Below the pieces are notes generated by a model, which worked only from the letters and a program-made list of their open reading frames with translations, had not been told where the DNA came from and did not search any database. Positions 1-8,371 of a stretch of DNA of 64,000 bases are shown piece after piece (positions within the stretch are counted from its first letter, which is position 1; every line of letters starts with the position of its first letter). The position numbers were made by a program, and so were the translations under genes. Origin of the DNA: Comamonadaceae bacterium OH2545_COT-014 (GTDB lineage Bacteria; Pseudomonadota; Gammaproteobacteria; Burkholderiales; Burkholderiaceae_C); the NCBI GenBank assembly GCA_003859965.1, contig RQYR01000002.1, forward strand, positions 1 through 64,000. The letters run 5' to 3'.

Positions 1-77
1 ACTGCGAGCGCCTGCTCAATACCAGCTTGCAGTTCATCCACTTGGCTTTCCTGGCGCTCATCCTCAAAAGATTTTGA
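1..77 (+). mobile_element. 3' end of a transposase gene (IS remnant, cut by window edge)
   Basis: The reading frame from base 3 ends with the residues ERLLNTSLQFIHLAFLALIL, then KRF and a TGA at 75-77. A tail of this kind (E/R-L-L-x-T, then hydrophobic, then LKR/LRR and stop) is typical of IS5/IS4-type DDE transposases, but too little is visible to name the family. The sequence just after the stop could contain the IS terminal inverted repeat; I cannot confirm it without the other end. It lies next to addA, where other Comamonadaceae usually carry other chromosomal genes, so the IS marks a rearranged edge. Confidence 0.4.
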
Positions 78-163
78 ACAGGTTCTTAGAGCCTCGTTCT
101 CCTTTTGAGAGCCAGAGTACTTATAAAAAACTTTGGTTTTTATGTAGCCGTAACCGGGGGTAG

Positions 164-191
164 CAGGGAGGCCGCATCAGGGAGGCCGCAT
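164..191. repeat. Perfect 14-bp tandem duplication
   Basis: CAGGGAGGCCGCAT occurs twice back to back (164-177 and 178-191) in the gap between the transposase tail and the addA stop codon. Bases 78-254 hold no gene that I can support. The duplication may be a slippage product or a trace of insertion. Confidence 0.7.
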
Positions 192-254
192 GCATGCCAT
201 GGCCTTGCAACAGTACGGACGGCGCGGGCGGAGGTTGGGCATGTGAGGCGGCGC

Positions 255-3200
255 TCAGCCCGGCGCGGTCACGGGCACCAGCCGGCCGTCGCCGCTGAGA
301 AAGGCGGCGTGAACGGGCTGGCCGGGGTGCAGGGTCTGGATGGCGGCGCGGTAGCGGGTGAGCTGGGCGATGAGCTGCGGGTCTTGCTCGGGGTGGGCGG
401 CGCTTTTGTAGTCAAGCACCCACCAGGCGCTTTGACCGGTGGCAGGGTCGCGGCGGCGCACCAGGCGGTCAATGCGCAGGCGCTGCCCTTGATGGGTGAG
501 TTCGATTTCGTCAAAGGCTTCTTCCACCTCGCCGGTTTGCCAGGCCCAGGCGCCTTCGCCGTCAAGGATGCGGCGCGCTGCGCGGGTGGCGTGCTGCACT
601 TGCCCGGGGCTGAGCTGAAACTGGCGTGCCAGGTAGCGCAGGCGCTCGGGCGACCAGTCTTCGCTGGCGCGCTCCAGCAGCCAGTGCATGGCCTGGCCCA
701 GACGGGCGGCGGTGTCGTCCTCGCTGGCCGCGGTGAGGGCGGGCAGGATGTTCGGCGCGTGCAAGGCGGCCGGGGCCGGGTGGACGTTGCCGGTGGGCGG
801 CAGGGGCGCGGCCAGGGCGCTGGCGTGGGCAGGCAGCGCGGGCAGGGTGGGCAAGGTGAAATCTTCGGCCGTGCCGGGCAGGGCGGGGGGCGGCGTGGTC
901 CAGCCGGTATCGGGCTCGGCCGGCACGCGCTGCCACCAGGTGCGGGCATTGCTGGCGCGCGCCGGGGTGATGCTGGACAGCGCCAGGCACTGGCGCGCGC
1001 GGGTGAGGGCGACGTACAGCGCGTTCAGCTCTTCCCGATGCTGCGCCTGCTTTTCGGCGGCCAGCAGGTCGGCGGCGCTGGGCGGGGGGGCGCTTTCACG
1101 GGCCAGGAAGATGAAGCGGCGCGGCGCGGGGGCTTCGCCCGGCCAGTCGATCAGCGTGCCCATGGTTTGCGCGCGCGGGGGAGCGGCCTGGGTGTCGAGC
1201 AGCAGCACGGTGTCGGCCTCCAGCCCCTTGGCGCCGTGCACGGTGAGCAGGCGCACGGCAGTGGCAGGACTGTCGGCATGGGCGCCGCCATCGCCCGGCG
1301 CGGCAGGCGGGGCGATGTAGGGGGCGCGCACGCCACCCTTGCGCAGCGCGCGCACGAAAGCATAGGCGGTGAGGTAGCGTCCGCCGTGCAGTTGGAGCGC
1401 GGCGCTCAGCAGCGCTTGCAATTGCGCCACGGTGCGGGCGCGTTCTGGCGCGGGGGCGGCGGCGGCAAAGCGGGCGAGGGCGTCGCGGTGGTCGTAGATG
1501 GCTTGCAGCGCGTCATGCGGGGGCAGGCTGAGCAGCCAGTGCTGGTATGCAATCAAATCTGGCCCCAGGGCTTGCAGGTTGGGCGCAAGAAGCTCTTTTT
1601 TCTGTAGCAAATCGAACCAGCTTTCGCTTGGGTGGGCGCGTGCCAGCAGGGCCAGCTGGGCCAGCGCCTCGTCGCCCAGGCCAAACAGGGGGGACTTGAG
1701 CGCGCGCGCCAGTGACAGGTTGTGCGCGGGCGAAAGCAGCGCGTCCATCAGCGCCACCACGTCTTGCACGGCGGGCATGTCGGCCAGGTCGAGCTTTTCG
1801 GGCAGGTCGCAGGCGATGCCGCGCGCGCGCAGGGCTTCCTGCATGTAGGCCAGCGGTTCGTTTTTGCGCGCCAGCACCATGATCTGGCCGGGCGGCGTGC
1901 CGGCGGCTATTTGCGCGGCCACCCAGTCGGCGGCTTGCCGGCATTCCAGGCTGCGCAGCGTTTCCTCGGGCAAAGTGCGCGCGGTGGTGAGGCTGTTGCG
2001 CCAGGCGATGGCAACGTCGTCGTTGTCGCCGCCGTCGCTGCCGTCGCTGCCGCCGTCATCATCATGGGTGTTGCCGGGCGCCTCGGCCGTTTTTTCCGGG
2101 CGGGCGATGGGCGGCAGCGCCCGCACGGCGCCCGGGGTCACAGAAGCGGTGGTGTGCGCACGGTAGCCTTCGTATTCGCCCTGGTCTTGCGCGGCCAGCA
2201 GCGCGGTGTTGACGGCATCAATCACCGCCGGCGCGTTGCGGCGCGTGTGGTCGCAAGCCAGCAGGCTGCCGCCCAGCGCTTCGCGCACAAAATGCTTGGC
2301 GGCGCGGAACACCTGCGGTTCGGCCCGGCGGAAGCGGTAGATGCTTTGCTTTGGGTCGCCCACGATGAACACGCTGAAGTCACGCCCGCCGCCCGTGCCC
2401 GCGTAGCCCGCCAGCCAGCTGGAGAGCGCCTGCCATTGCAGCGGGCTGGTGTCCTGGAACTCGTCCACCAGCAGCTGGCGCACGCGCGCGTCCAGGCGCT
2501 CTTGCACCCAGCCGGACAGGGCGGGGTCGGACAGCATGCGCTGGGCGGCGTGCTCCACATCGTTCATGTCCACCCAGCCGCGCGCGCGCTTGAGGGCGGC
2601 GAATTCGCCGATGAGCGAGCGCGCCAGCCGCGCCATGCGCTGCTGGTGCAGCCATCCTTCGTGCTGCAGGGCGGCCTGGTTCAGGTCGAGCAGCGCGTCT
2701 TGCGCGGCGCGCACGGTGTCGATGCCGGCCAGCTTGTCGCTGAACTTGCGCGGCTCGCCTTTTTGCGTGAGCAGCGCGGCGCACACGCTGTCGGCATCGC
2801 CTGCCTCCAGCGCCTGGCACAGCGCGTTGGCGGCCTTGGCGGCGGTGGCGCCGCCGCCGGGCGCGCCCAACGCCTGGGCCGCGCTCTGCATCAAATCGGC
2901 CGTGGGCGCGTGGCTGAACAGCGCCTCGTGCGGTGTGGCGCAGCCGGCCCAGGCCGGAAACACCGTGCCAAAGGGCGGCACGGCGCCATCGACCGCGCCA
3001 TGGGCGTCAGCCAGCGTGAATTCGGCGCGCTTGTCCAGCGCGGCTTGCAGGGCCTTGTCGGTCTGGTGGCGGCCATGGGAGCGGATCAGCGCCTCGTAAT
3101 CGGCGCGCAGTGCGGCATCGGCCGCCACGCGGCGCAGCCAGCGCCGCCAAACCTCGGCGCGGGCGGGGGCATCGTCTTCCAGCAGCTCATACGGCGCTGG

Positions 3201-3677
3201 CAGGGCCAGCGCCTCCAGCAGCTTCAGCGGCGCGGTGCGCAGCAGCGCCGCGAACCAGCTGTGAAAGGTGCGGATCTGCACTGGCCGCCCGGCGGCCAGC
3301 AAGGCTGCGTAAGCGCCTTGCAGCGCCGGGGCCAGCGCGCGGGCCTGCTCTGGCGGCACGCCACGCAGGGCCAGCTCCTGCGCCAGCGCCCCGGGCGTGG
3401 CCTGGGCAAACTGGGCCAGCCACTCGTGCAGGCGTTGGCGCATTTCGCCCGCAGCTTTCTTGGTGAAAGTAATGGCCAGAATCTCATGCGGCGCCAGCGG
3501 CGCGCCGCCCGGGCTGGCCGGCTCCACCAGCGCGCGCACGATGCGCGACACCAGCATCCACGTCTTGCCCGCCCCCGCGCACGCCTCCACCGCCACACTG
3601 CGGCGCGGGTCACAGGCAATGGCGTAAAAGGCCGCGGCATCAATGGGCTGGCCGTTGTGTTCGTAGGCGGGGTGCAT
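255..3677 (-). CDS. addA: AddA-type UvrD/RecB-family helicase-nuclease
   Basis: 1140 aa, the size expected for AddA. Superfamily 1A helicase motifs are all visible: Walker A ACAGAGKTWML near residue 35, the Ia block AITFTKKAAGEM, Walker B LLVDEFQDTSPLQW, motif III VGDPKQSIYRFRRA, motif V LLTVHGAKGLEAD and motif VI LYVALTRAR. A RecB-like nuclease follows at the C-terminus, with a central DYKS and a downstream Q-L-x-x-Y. The protein should act with AddB to process double-strand breaks to Chi-type ends for RecA. The start ATG at 3677 precedes MHPAYEHNGQPID, a typical N-terminus for this family. The usual upstream partner addB is absent: the sequence upstream is remnant DNA, and an IS tail lies downstream. 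The gene looks intact but orphaned. Confidence 0.88.
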   Translation of the reverse strand: MHPAYEHNGQPIDAAAFYAIACDPRRSVAVEACAGAGKTWMLVSRIVRALVEPASPGGAPLAPHEILAITFTKKAAGEMRQRLHEWLAQFAQATPGALAQELALRGVPPEQARALAPALQGAYAALLAAGRPVQIRTFHSWFAALLRTAPLKLLEALALPAPYELLEDDAPARAEVWRRWLRRVAADAALRADYEALIRSHGRHQTDKALQAALDKRAEFTLADAHGAVDGAVPPFGTVFPAWAGCATPHEALFSHAPTADLMQSAAQALGAPGGGATAAKAANALCQALEAGDADSVCAALLTQKGEPRKFSDKLAGIDTVRAAQDALLDLNQAALQHEGWLHQQRMARLARSLIGEFAALKRARGWVDMNDVEHAAQRMLSDPALSGWVQERLDARVRQLLVDEFQDTSPLQWQALSSWLAGYAGTGGGRDFSVFIVGDPKQSIYRFRRAEPQVFRAAKHFVREALGGSLLACDHTRRNAPAVIDAVNTALLAAQDQGEYEGYRAHTTASVTPGAVRALPPIARPEKTAEAPGNTHDDDGGSDGSDGGDNDDVAIAWRNSLTTARTLPEETLRSLECRQAADWVAAQIAAGTPPGQIMVLARKNEPLAYMQEALRARGIACDLPEKLDLADMPAVQDVVALMDALLSPAHNLSLARALKSPLFGLGDEALAQLALLARAHPSESWFDLLQKKELLAPNLQALGPDLIAYQHWLLSLPPHDALQAIYDHRDALARFAAAAPAPERARTVAQLQALLSAALQLHGGRYLTAYAFVRALRKGGVRAPYIAPPAAPGDGGAHADSPATAVRLLTVHGAKGLEADTVLLLDTQAAPPRAQTMGTLIDWPGEAPAPRRFIFLARESAPPPSAADLLAAEKQAQHREELNALYVALTRARQCLALSSITPARASNARTWWQRVPAEPDTGWTTPPPALPGTAEDFTLPTLPALPAHASALAAPLPPTGNVHPAPAALHAPNILPALTAASEDDTAARLGQAMHWLLERASEDWSPERLRYLARQFQLSPGQVQHATRAARRILDGEGAWAWQTGEVEEAFDEIELTHQGQRLRIDRLVRRRDPATGQSAWWVLDYKSAAHPEQDPQLIAQLTRYRAAIQTLHPGQPVHAAFLSGDGRLVPVTAPG

Positions 3678-4150
3678 GGGGCGAAGGGCAGGGGGCGAAC
3701 AGGGCGCGGATTATCCCGGGGCGCTGCGCATGGCATGAAAAGCATGCCTGCAGCGTTGCCGTGCCGTTTCAGTGAAAGACGACACGGAGCCTGCCCTCAA
3801 AGTCCTCGCGTCGCACGCATCCCCGAAATCAGGGCGATCTGCGGGGACAGCAAAACTGTCAATGACACGAGCCATGGCGATGGGTGCGAACGCCAGCGCA
3901 GCACCAAAGCCGTCAACGTGAGCAGGTATTGCTGTGCGGCCTGCTACCCGCGCCTGATAGTGAACGACTGATCCCAGCTCGGCTACGGCCAAGCAGGGCA
4001 AAACCCACCGCTATGTGACAGCCCAGTCAAGTAGCGGCTGGGTTGTCCAGGTCAGCCAGCACGCCCAGCTTATGGCTTTGCCTCTGTAGGAATTGGCAGT
4101 CAGGCAAATGGTGGCGGGGTACTGCGAGCACCGTACATCTTGCAGGCTGT
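3678..4150. other. Region without a recognisable gene
   Basis: These ~470 bp separate addA from the ParB-like remnant. Short open frames exist on both strands (for example minus strand 3711-4001), but none has motifs, a good ribosome site or a recognisable relative. Stop-interrupted reading and the odd position suggest decayed island DNA. No promoter for addA stands out. Confidence 0.5.
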
Positions 4151-4600
4151 GTGGAGTCAGATGCGGTCACCTATCAACTGCCGAACCCGGCAGGAGGCAT
4201 GCAACTGGAAACCTTCGTGCCCTGGACGCTGGTGAAGCGGGGGCTGAAGAAGCAGGTCATCACGCCCTTGGACGCGCCGCAGGAATTTCTGTCCGAGGCC
4301 ACCCGGGAGCGGGAAGCCCGATCGGCAGCGCAGGACACCGCGTTGATGCGGGCGCTCGGACTGGCGCACCACTGGCAACGCCTGCTGGATGAGCAGCGGG
4401 CGGCATCAGTAGCCGAGATCGCCGAGGCCGAAGGCATGGACGTGACGCAGGTACGCCGGGTCATGCGGCTGACGCTCCTGGCCCCGGATGTCGTGGAACG
4501 GCTGGCGGGTTCGCCCGACGCCGTGCTGGAGAAGGTGATGCGCCGCCCCTGGCCCAACGCCTGGGGCGACCAGATGCGGGTGCTCGTGCCACCCGGGTGA
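4151..4600 (+). CDS. ParB-like HTH protein, companion of a serine recombinase (left over from another element)
   Basis: 149 aa from a GTG at 4151; ATG 4199 behind AGGAGG is an alternative. It is clearly related to the protein encoded at 48153-48629: both share a TFVP...KRG N-terminal block, a central A-x-x-x-x-QxLxD stretch, an AEIAExEGM/AEREGI helix-turn-helix, LLAPDVVE/LLAPDIIQ, and a C-terminal tail ending W-x-x-Q-x-R. In the phage this gene follows a large serine recombinase; here no recombinase precedes it. The gene lies outside the left attachment repeat, so it is a relic of an older or different element at the same locus. It may be truncated at the N-terminus. Confidence 0.6.
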   Translation: MESDAVTYQLPNPAGGMQLETFVPWTLVKRGLKKQVITPLDAPQEFLSEATREREARSAAQDTALMRALGLAHHWQRLLDEQRAASVAEIAEAEGMDVTQVRRVMRLTLLAPDVVERLAGSPDAVLEKVMRRPWPNAWGDQMRVLVPPG

Positions 4601-4625
4601 GCGCGTCGCGCTCAGCGCCAGCTTG

Positions 4626-4647
4626 CCGCCTACGGGCGGTTTTTTTG
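4626..4647 (+). terminator. Rho-independent terminator after the ParB-like remnant
   Basis: CCGCC-TACG-GGCGG followed by seven T residues, 25 bp after the stop codon of the ParB-like gene. Confidence 0.8.
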
Positions 4648-4842
4648 TGGCCGCTCGGGACTCGGTCGCCACCGCTACAGGAATTGCCAACCACAACCGA
4701 CCGCCTCTAAACCCGCGCCAGCAAAGGAAGTGGCCTCGAGAATGCTCGCGTGACCACCAGAGAAAACGGAGAACAGAGAGGCGTCGGTGGGGGCAAAAAC
4801 GCCGCCTTCGCAGGGGAACGCTCGCGAGGCCAGGCCCGAAAA

Positions 4843-4918
4843 CCGCGCCAGCACTGGGGGGAACGGGCGAAAAAAACCAACCGAGAACGGTTGGTTTTTT
4901 GAATAGTGGTGGAGCTGG
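4843..4918. repeat. Left attachment repeat (attL) with copy of the ssrA 3' end and terminator
   Basis: Bases 4870-4918 are identical to 54977-55025 (49 bp, direct orientation). The similarity continues imperfectly outward to about 4843 and 54947 (GCGCCAGCACTGGGGG versus GCGCCAACACTGGGGG). The core holds the hairpin AACCAACCG-AGAA-CGGTTGGTT with T-runs and the 12 last bases of tmRNA. The real ssrA is at the right copy, so this is the duplicated end made by integration. A shorter, weaker echo of the outer part occurs at 4708-4722. Confidence 0.85.
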
Positions 4919-5156
4919 GGCGACGCCACGCGGCCTTATACGGCTGCAATGGGCATCAGTGAGCCGCAATGCGCACCGTTCGAAAGAGTGATTCTACGCG
5001 GATCACCACTCCTTGTGCGTCCTCCCTTGTCGCGTCTGGCCATCTTTTGCGGGCGCGGATTCAATTCCGAGCTCGGAACCGGTCTGGGCGTCAGGTCAGC
5101 CAAGCGCCTCGTTCACGAGCTACGGAAAGCGAGATCCTGCTGGTGTCGTGCACTGA

Positions 5157-5264
5157 ATGGCGAGCCATAAGCGCCTACAGCAGAAGGCGCTGACCGATGT
5201 GCTGTCCAAGCAGACTAACGGTCAAGATTGGCCTTGGCTTCTGTCTCCCTATGATGTAATGTGA
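5157..5264 (+). CDS. Possible 35-aa leader peptide before the R-M regulator
   Basis: ATG 5157 opens a 35-codon frame whose product ends with DWPWLLSPYDVM; the TGA lies at 5262-5264, inside the operator palindrome in front of the RHH gene. The frame is preceded by an in-frame stop, so it is not a fragment of a longer visible ORF. There is no strong ribosome site. It could be a small regulatory peptide or the end of a decayed gene. Bases 4919-5156 contain no gene I can support. Confidence 0.25.
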   Translation: MASHKRLQQKALTDVLSKQTNGQDWPWLLSPYDVM

Positions 5265-5281
5265 CATCCATAACATTACAT
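5254..5281. promoter_or_regulatory. Operator palindrome upstream of the R-M regulator and methylase
   Basis: ATGTAATGT and ACATTACAT form perfect 9-bp arms with a 10-bp spacer. They sit 17 bp upstream of the RHH gene start. A possible promoter TTGGCT (5235) - 16 bp - TAATGT (5257) would place its -10 inside the left arm, so binding would repress. This arrangement fits autoregulation by a small controller protein. Confidence 0.6.
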
Positions 5282-5297
5282 TGTCACGAGTTTCTCC

Positions 5298-5504
5298 ATG
5301 AGTATCGGCAGCAGCGGCAGGATCGTCATAGAGGTTGAGCCCGAGGTCAAAAGGCAGCTCTACTCGACCCTTGCGCGGGAGGGCATGACCCTGAAGGGCT
5401 GGTTCTTGCGCGAAGCACAAAGCTACATGAAAGCCGCAACACAAACGCCTCTAGATTTGACTCCCGGTGCCAAATCTGCGGATCAGAAAAGGAGCCCGCT
5501 GTAG
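5298..5504 (+). CDS. Small ribbon-helix-helix-like regulator of the R-M cassette
   Basis: 68 aa. The N-terminal pattern IVIEVEPEVKRQLYSTLARE, then GMTLKGWFLREAQSYM, has the beta strand-helix-helix look of RHH DNA-binding proteins (Arc/CopG/ParG type). The C-terminus is short and polar. It ends two bases before the methyltransferase start and follows an inverted-repeat operator, so it probably sets the timing or level of the methylase, like C proteins of other R-M systems (inference). The gene begins a low-GC block distinct from the phage genes around it. Confidence 0.6.
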   Translation: MSIGSSGRIVIEVEPEVKRQLYSTLAREGMTLKGWFLREAQSYMKAATQTPLDLTPGAKSADQKRSPL

Positions 5505-5506
5505 GC

Positions 5507-8371
5507 ATGAAAATGTTTTCATCGAATTTAAAACAACTCCTTGAATTCACATCGGGAGTAGAAACCACATACAAAGCAGGAAAAAGCCTAGACCAGCGAT
5601 TAACCGGCAGATTCTATACACACGCCAGAATTGGTAAGGCAATGGCGATGGATATCGCCAAGCGCCTTGGCGCGTCTGAGAAATTAAAGATTATCGATCC
5701 ATTTTGCGGTGATGGAAGACTGCTATGCTGGCTCATTGAAGCTATGTATGCACAAGGAAAAATTCCATCGAACTATCTTCAGATTGCCGCATGGGATTGC
5801 GATCAATCTGCTGTTGATGCAGCGCAAAAGGCAATATCGCAAAAAATAAATAACCTTAACATCTCAGTTGCACACGTGGATGTGCAGGTGGTTGATTCCT
5901 TTGAGTGTGCGTTAAACCATCTGGAATATTTTGATATCTGTGTAACAAATCCGCCTTGGGAAACGATTAAGCCCGACAGCAGAGAGCTGATGGAGCTTGA
6001 ACAAGAAGCCAAAGATTCATACGTTTCTCTTCTTAGAGAAAAAGTGTTTCTACTCGAGAGAGCCTACCCCCACTCCAAGCCATTAAGAAAGTTTTCTGGG
6101 TGGGGGGCCAATTTGGCTCGATGCGGAATTGAGGCTTCAGTGCGATTAGTTGCCCCTCGAGGATGCTTTGCCATCGTTGCTCCTGCCACCATTTTTGGCG
6201 ATCAGGTTTCCGCGCCTTTACGATCATGGCTATTTTCACAAAATACTGTGGATGCTATTCATCACTACCCTGCTGAAGCAAGGCTTTTTGAGGGGGTTGA
6301 TCAATCTGCTGTATATTTCGTTGGCAATAGAGATAGGGAAGGTCAAAAGAAAATAGCACTCGACGTCATTCAGCACCTTGAAAAAGAGCAGAAAGATTCA
6401 TCCCCAGTCTTAAAGCTATCTCTCTCTTCCTTGGAAGAAAATCACTATGCGATCGGATTTGGCAGCTCACCAGAAATTGCAAAAGCAATATCTTATCTCT
6501 CAGATCTGCCAAAGCTAGGCGACTATGAAGTTGGAGCAAACCCTCTCTTCAAAATAGGTCGAGAGCTGGATGAAACCGGGATTATAAGCAAGCTTTCAGA
6601 TACGGGAAGTTATCGATTTATCAAAGGCAGGCAAATTTCTCGCTACTCTCAGGTGACAGGAGATGCAATTTTTCTGAAAGGGTCTATTAGGCCCCCGCAA
6701 TCTTCTGATCTGCATCGCCTAGTTTGGCGAGATGTTGCACGACAAAGTTCGGCTCGCCGAGTAATAGCGACAATCATTCCTCCTGGCGTGGTGACTGGGA
6801 ACTCGCTTAATGTGCTTGTGCCAAGGGAAAAATCAGATGCTCTATTGTTTGCACTCTTGGGAATATTCAATTCCGTTATATTTGAAGCACAGGTGCGGGC
6901 ATCAATTAGCACAAATCACTTATCTGCGGGCGCCATCCGAAGAATCAGGGTGCCCCCCCTTTCATCTGGAATGCATGTTGATCGCGTCTCGAAACTGGTA
7001 GAGCAGCAATTGCTAAATCCGTCTGAATCATGTTTGGCTCAGATAGATGTTGAGGTGGCTCGCTGGTATGGGTTGCCAGATGACGTCTATTTGGATCTTT
7101 TGACCATGCTCGAAAAGCATTCCCCTAGAGACGTTCCTGAAATTAAAAAAGCGATGGCACTTGGTCGACAAACGCCTAAGGTTGACGTCATGCGCATTGA
7201 AAATCATTATGCAGCAACGCTTAGTGAACTGGACTTGCGTATCTGTCACTCTGTTCCACCCGGGGGGAACTGGAAAGATATTCCTGAGGACATTCCTTCT
7301 GAGCGAATAAAAAATATCCGCATTAGTTTCGCCAAGGGTGAAGGTAGTAGATCAACATACTATGGGCGCTTACATCCAGACAGGCCGTCGTACACCATCA
7401 ACACCTATTTCACCAGGCCTGGAAATGGGTGCCACATTCACTACGATTACAGCGGTAAGCAGCACCGCACGCTTTCCCATCGAGAGGCAGCCCGCCTGCA
7501 ATCATTTCCTGACAACTTTGTTTTTAAAGGCAACAAGGGGGCTATCACTACGCAAATTGGAAATGCCGTCCCCCCATTACTGGCATTTCAGGTTGCCAGG
7601 CATTTGAATTTGGTCGGACAGGCTGTGGATCTTTTCGCTGGAGCTGGTGGACTAGGCCTTGGGTTTAAATGGGCAGGATGGCAAACGGTCGTCGGAAATG
7701 AACTGGAAGCGAGCTTTTCCGAAACTTATCGAACGAACGTTCACCCCGACATCGTAGTCGGCGATATAACGGAACGCAGCGTTAAGGAACGGATCTTAAA
7801 ACAAGTCGAGGCGGTGAGGATCAAAGGTTTGCCGCTTTGCGTTCTTGGCGGACCGCCTTGTCAAGGCTTTTCAACTGCGGGTAACAAGCGCTCTATGGAA
7901 GATGAAAGAAACTGGCTCTTTAGAGACTACTGTGGACTGCTGGCGGCACTTAAACCCGATGTTTTTGTATTTGAAAATGTGACCGGTCTACTAAATATGC
8001 AGGGAGGGCGTGTCTTCGAAATGGTTAAAGACGAACTATCGAAGCATGCGAAAAGGTTGATGGTTTGGAAGCTCCACTCAGAAAATTATGCGATTCCACA
8101 GAGACGCAGCAGAGTAATCATTATTGGCGATAACACTGGGCGAGTCCCTGAAGCCCCTCCACAGATGATTTCGACCCTATCCGCTAGCGACCTAGTGAGT
8201 GACCTGCCGAAGCCGCCCTCCGTCAAAGATGCGCTGGATGATTTACCAGCACTTTTGCCTGGGCAGGATGGTGGCGATCTCGGCTATCGCCACGAGTCCA
8301 TCACGCCTTATCAGGCGCTAATGCGTGGTGAAATCACTGCCGAACAATATCTCTCCAAGGTCACTCGATAA
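5507..8371 (+). CDS. Bifunctional DNA methyltransferase: N6-adenine domain fused to circularly permuted C5-cytosine domain
   Basis: 954 aa. The N-terminal half is an N6-adenine methyltransferase of the TaqI/Eco57I type: motif I DPFCGDG (64-70), motif IV NPPW (148-151), then a target-recognition region. The C-terminal half carries all C5-cytosine methylase motifs, but in permuted order: motif IX RLQSFPDNF (663-671) and X QIGNAVPPLLA (683-693) precede I DLFAGAGGLGLGF (708-720), IV GGPPCQGFS with the catalytic Cys (781-789), VI FENV (822-825) and VIII QRRSRVIIIG (865-874). One polypeptide can thus methylate adenine on one strand and cytosine on the other, as needed for an asymmetric type IIS site. 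It overlaps the convergent endonuclease gene by 11 bp. GC is much lower than in neighbouring phage genes, which points to recent acquisition. Confidence 0.9.
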   Translation: MKMFSSNLKQLLEFTSGVETTYKAGKSLDQRLTGRFYTHARIGKAMAMDIAKRLGASEKLKIIDPFCGDGRLLCWLIEAMYAQGKIPSNYLQIAAWDCDQSAVDAAQKAISQKINNLNISVAHVDVQVVDSFECALNHLEYFDICVTNPPWETIKPDSRELMELEQEAKDSYVSLLREKVFLLERAYPHSKPLRKFSGWGANLARCGIEASVRLVAPRGCFAIVAPATIFGDQVSAPLRSWLFSQNTVDAIHHYPAEARLFEGVDQSAVYFVGNRDREGQKKIALDVIQHLEKEQKDSSPVLKLSLSSLEENHYAIGFGSSPEIAKAISYLSDLPKLGDYEVGANPLFKIGRELDETGIISKLSDTGSYRFIKGRQISRYSQVTGDAIFLKGSIRPPQSSDLHRLVWRDVARQSSARRVIATIIPPGVVTGNSLNVLVPREKSDALLFALLGIFNSVIFEAQVRASISTNHLSAGAIRRIRVPPLSSGMHVDRVSKLVEQQLLNPSESCLAQIDVEVARWYGLPDDVYLDLLTMLEKHSPRDVPEIKKAMALGRQTPKVDVMRIENHYAATLSELDLRICHSVPPGGNWKDIPEDIPSERIKNIRISFAKGEGSRSTYYGRLHPDRPSYTINTYFTRPGNGCHIHYDYSGKQHRTLSHREAARLQSFPDNFVFKGNKGAITTQIGNAVPPLLAFQVARHLNLVGQAVDLFAGAGGLGLGFKWAGWQTVVGNELEASFSETYRTNVHPDIVVGDITERSVKERILKQVEAVRIKGLPLCVLGGPPCQGFSTAGNKRSMEDERNWLFRDYCGLLAALKPDVFVFENVTGLLNMQGGRVFEMVKDELSKHAKRLMVWKLHSENYAIPQRRSRVIIIGDNTGRVPEAPPQMISTLSASDLVSDLPKPPSVKDALDDLPALLPGQDGGDLGYRHESITPYQALMRGEITAEQYLSKVTR

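Noticed and set aside
1722-3971. Long plus-strand open frame opposite addA (and 105-1607)
   Set aside because: Arg/Gly/Ala-rich translation without motifs; explained as the antisense of the high-GC addA gene.
3711-4001. 96-codon minus-strand frame upstream of addA
   Set aside because: No recognisable content; does not resemble addB or any phage gene.
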